Shown: positions 62,578 through 64,000 of the stretch, one piece after another | Numbering within the stretch: the first letter of the stretch is position 1 | How the letters are laid out: each line of letters begins with the position of its first letter | NCBI RefSeq assembly: GCF_000739655.1 | Contig: NZ_BATR01000098.1 | Coordinates: 1 to 64,000 of the forward strand | Reading direction: 5' to 3' | DNA: 64,000 bases | From: Verrucomicrobium sp. BvORR106 | GTDB lineage: Bacteria; Verrucomicrobiota; Verrucomicrobiia; Verrucomicrobiales; Verrucomicrobiaceae | The notes under the pieces: model-generated | The model's input: only the letters and a program-made list of their open reading frames with translations | Database searches by the model: none | What the model was told of the DNA's origin: nothing | Program-made: the position numbers and the translations under genes

Positions 62578-64000
62578 TCATTCATTCCGGCGGTGCTGGA
62601 ACTGGCGGCTCTGCACCAGGGTGAGGACCGCAGCAGAGAACTTGCCACCGGACTTTTTCATTTCCTCCTGCATGGAAGCGAGGAGTGGCTTGTCCGAGGG
62701 CAGGACGTTACGCCCTAGGGCGTAGCCCACCAGCTTGCGGCAAAAGACGGCGCTGAACTCGTCTTCACGGGAACTGAGATATTCTCTCAAACCGGCAAGT
62801 CCCTTGAAGGATGCGCCACCTTTGATCTGGGCGGAGTCATCGATGGCCTGGCCGCCGTCGTCCTGGGTGCGGAGTCGGCCGATGGCGTCAAAGCCTTCCA
62901 GGGCGAATCCCAACGGATCGATCTTGTCATGGCAGGAGGCACAGGCTTTGTCAGCGCGGTGAGCCTCCAGCCGCTGACGCAGCGTGGTGGCCTTGGCCGC
63001 ACTGTCGTCGAGCTGCGGCACATCCGGCGGCGGCGGTGGGGTAGGGGCACCCAGCACGGCATGCAGAAGCCAGTCACCGCGCAGCACTGGACTGGTGCGT
63101 TGGGGGTAGGAGGTCTTCGTGAGAATGCTGCCCATGCCGAGGATGCCTCCCCGTTGGTGCTGGCCCACGGCGACTTTCTTAAACTCACCGCCTGTCACAC
63201 CGGGCACGCCGTAGTGCTTGGCCAGGCGCTCATTGAGGAACGTGTAGTCTGCGAGGATAATTTCCTTTACCGGGCGGTCTTCACGGATCACGTAGGCGAA
63301 GAATTCAGTGGTCTCCCGATACAGGTCGGCCCTCAACTCCGGAGTGAATTCCGGGAATTTGTTTCCGTCCACAGTGCTGTGCTTGGAGAAGCCGTTGAAG
63401 GACAGCCACTGGCCGGCGAACTCCTCAGCGAGGGCACGGGCACGGGGATCGCGCAGAAGTCGTTGCACCTCGGTAGTGATCGTTTCTTTCCTGGACAGGC
63501 TGCCATCCATGGCCGTCTGGGTGAGACGCGTGTCCGGCACGGAGGACCACAGGAAATAACTGAGCCGGGTGGCCAGTTCCCAGGGTTTCAAGGGATGTTC
63601 GCCGGGCTCATTGGCCTCCTCCATCTTGAACACGAAGTCCGGGGAGATGAAGATCCTCACCAGCACCTCGCGGGCGGCGGATTCGCGATCCAGATCACGA
63701 GCGCGGGCGTCAGCATAGAGCTGGCTGAGTTGTTGCTTGTCTGCGTCCGTCAGGGGGCGACGCCAGGCTCTCTTGGCAAAGTGCAGCAGGTGTCCACGCA
63801 GATTTTCATCCCACTCGTTCAGATCCTTGGGATTGGGCTTGAGGGAGCGTACCAATCGCCAGTCGGTCAGCATGCGCGTCATGCGGTCCTTCTCCTGGGG
63901 AGGGATCAATGAGGCGAGCTGGACATCGCTCAAGTAGTACACGCCGGGTCCTTTGCCGCCGCGTTGGAAGTTGCGAGAGACTTCCTCCATACGGCGCAGG
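62578..64000 (-). CDS. DUF1592/DUF1588/DUF1585 cytochrome-like protein, C-terminal part
   Basis: Partial: the frame is still open at the right edge. The visible 470+ residues hold DUF1592 (about 150-270, FAKRAWRRPLTDADKQQ and FEFAGQWL-like segments), DUF1588 (GILGMGSILT through RGDWLLHAVLGAPTPPPPP) and DUF1585 (FSAVFCRKLVGYALGR). A heme-binding CASCH site lies in DKACASCHDKIDPLG. The missing N-terminus would usually carry another cytochrome and DUF1587. It lies 76 nt upstream of the DUF1552 gene on the same strand, the typical operon order. Confidence 0.9.
   Translation of the reverse strand, partial: LRRMEEVSRNFQRGGKGPGVYYLSDVQLASLIPPQEKDRMTRMLTDWRLVRSLKPNPKDLNEWDENLRGHLLHFAKRAWRRPLTDADKQQLSQLYADARARDLDRESAAREVLVRIFISPDFVFKMEEANEPGEHPLKPWELATRLSYFLWSSVPDTRLTQTAMDGSLSRKETITTEVQRLLRDPRARALAEEFAGQWLSFNGFSKHSTVDGNKFPEFTPELRADLYRETTEFFAYVIREDRPVKEIILADYTFLNERLAKHYGVPGVTGGEFKKVAVGQHQRGGILGMGSILTKTSYPQRTSPVLRGDWLLHAVLGAPTPPPPPDVPQLDDSAAKATTLRQRLEAHRADKACASCHDKIDPLGFALEGFDAIGRLRTQDDGGQAIDDSAQIKGGASFKGLAGLREYLSSREDEFSAVFCRKLVGYALGRNVLPSDKPLLASMQEEMKKSGGKFSAAVLTLVQSRQFQHRRNE

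Overview
The window looks like a chromosomal segment of a Verrucomicrobiota bacterium, probably close to Verrucomicrobium/Prosthecobacter. This is judged from gene content and not from a search: a DUF1592-type cytochrome next to a TAT-exported DUF1552 protein, an alternative complex III (ACIII) respiratory operon joined to an aa3-type oxidase, many secreted proteins with beta-helix or propeller patterns, few Shine-Dalgarno sites, and several short intergenic repeat types. No rRNA, tRNA, CRISPR array, IS element or prophage was seen.

Layout. 1-1918 (minus): a metal-exporting P-type ATPase, cut by the window edge, directly preceded by an ECF sigma factor with a cysteine-rich tail. 2138-7236 (minus): methyltransferase, GT2 glycosyltransferase, COG4091-type oxidoreductase and a GT-C (GT39-like) membrane glycosyltransferase. 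7522-9105: citramalate synthase. 9290-11914 (minus): a DUF4062-STAND-TPR signalling or defence-like protein. 12121-15655: binding protein and permease of a ferric-iron-type ABC transporter without an ATPase gene. 15898-17486: rpoA-rplQ. 17695-21609: four exported or membrane proteins of unknown role.

The centre of the window (21848-38986) is one long respiratory operon. It runs actABCDEF (ACIII, quinol to cytochrome c), a membrane-anchored Pro/Ala-rich protein, a CcoN/CcoO/cytochrome c trio, then ctaD, ctaE, subunit IV, two tiny membrane proteins and ctaC. A probable sigma70 promoter with a Rex-type palindrome over its start site precedes actA, and a strong terminator follows ctaC. Heme A synthesis and oxidase assembly genes follow (ctaA, ctaB, sco, DUF420/ctaM). 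The CcoN-like protein has lost all CuB and high-spin heme ligands, while the oxidase subunit I keeps every ligand. I infer that the CcoN/O/c trio is a non-catalytic electron-transfer or scaffold module between ACIII and the oxidase. Subunit III also carries an insert of about 280 residues.

Right part. 43022-47799 (minus): signal peptidase I, elongation factor 4 and a CPBP protease. Then a small unknown protein, Dps, a small Cys-rich protein, a tRNA-dihydrouridine synthase, a secreted beta-helix protein, two tandem DUF2059 proteins and an MFS transporter. 56445-57917 encodes what looks like an archaeo-eukaryotic-type primase with a PriL-like cysteine domain, translationally overlapped with an endonuclease IV/xylose isomerase-fold TIM barrel (57859-58689). 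A LysR/MFS divergent pair and the DUF1552/DUF1592 pair close the window.

Most interesting leads: the ligand-less CcoN module, the PriS/PriL-like fusion, the Rex-like operator, the enlarged subunit III and the DUF4062-STAND protein.
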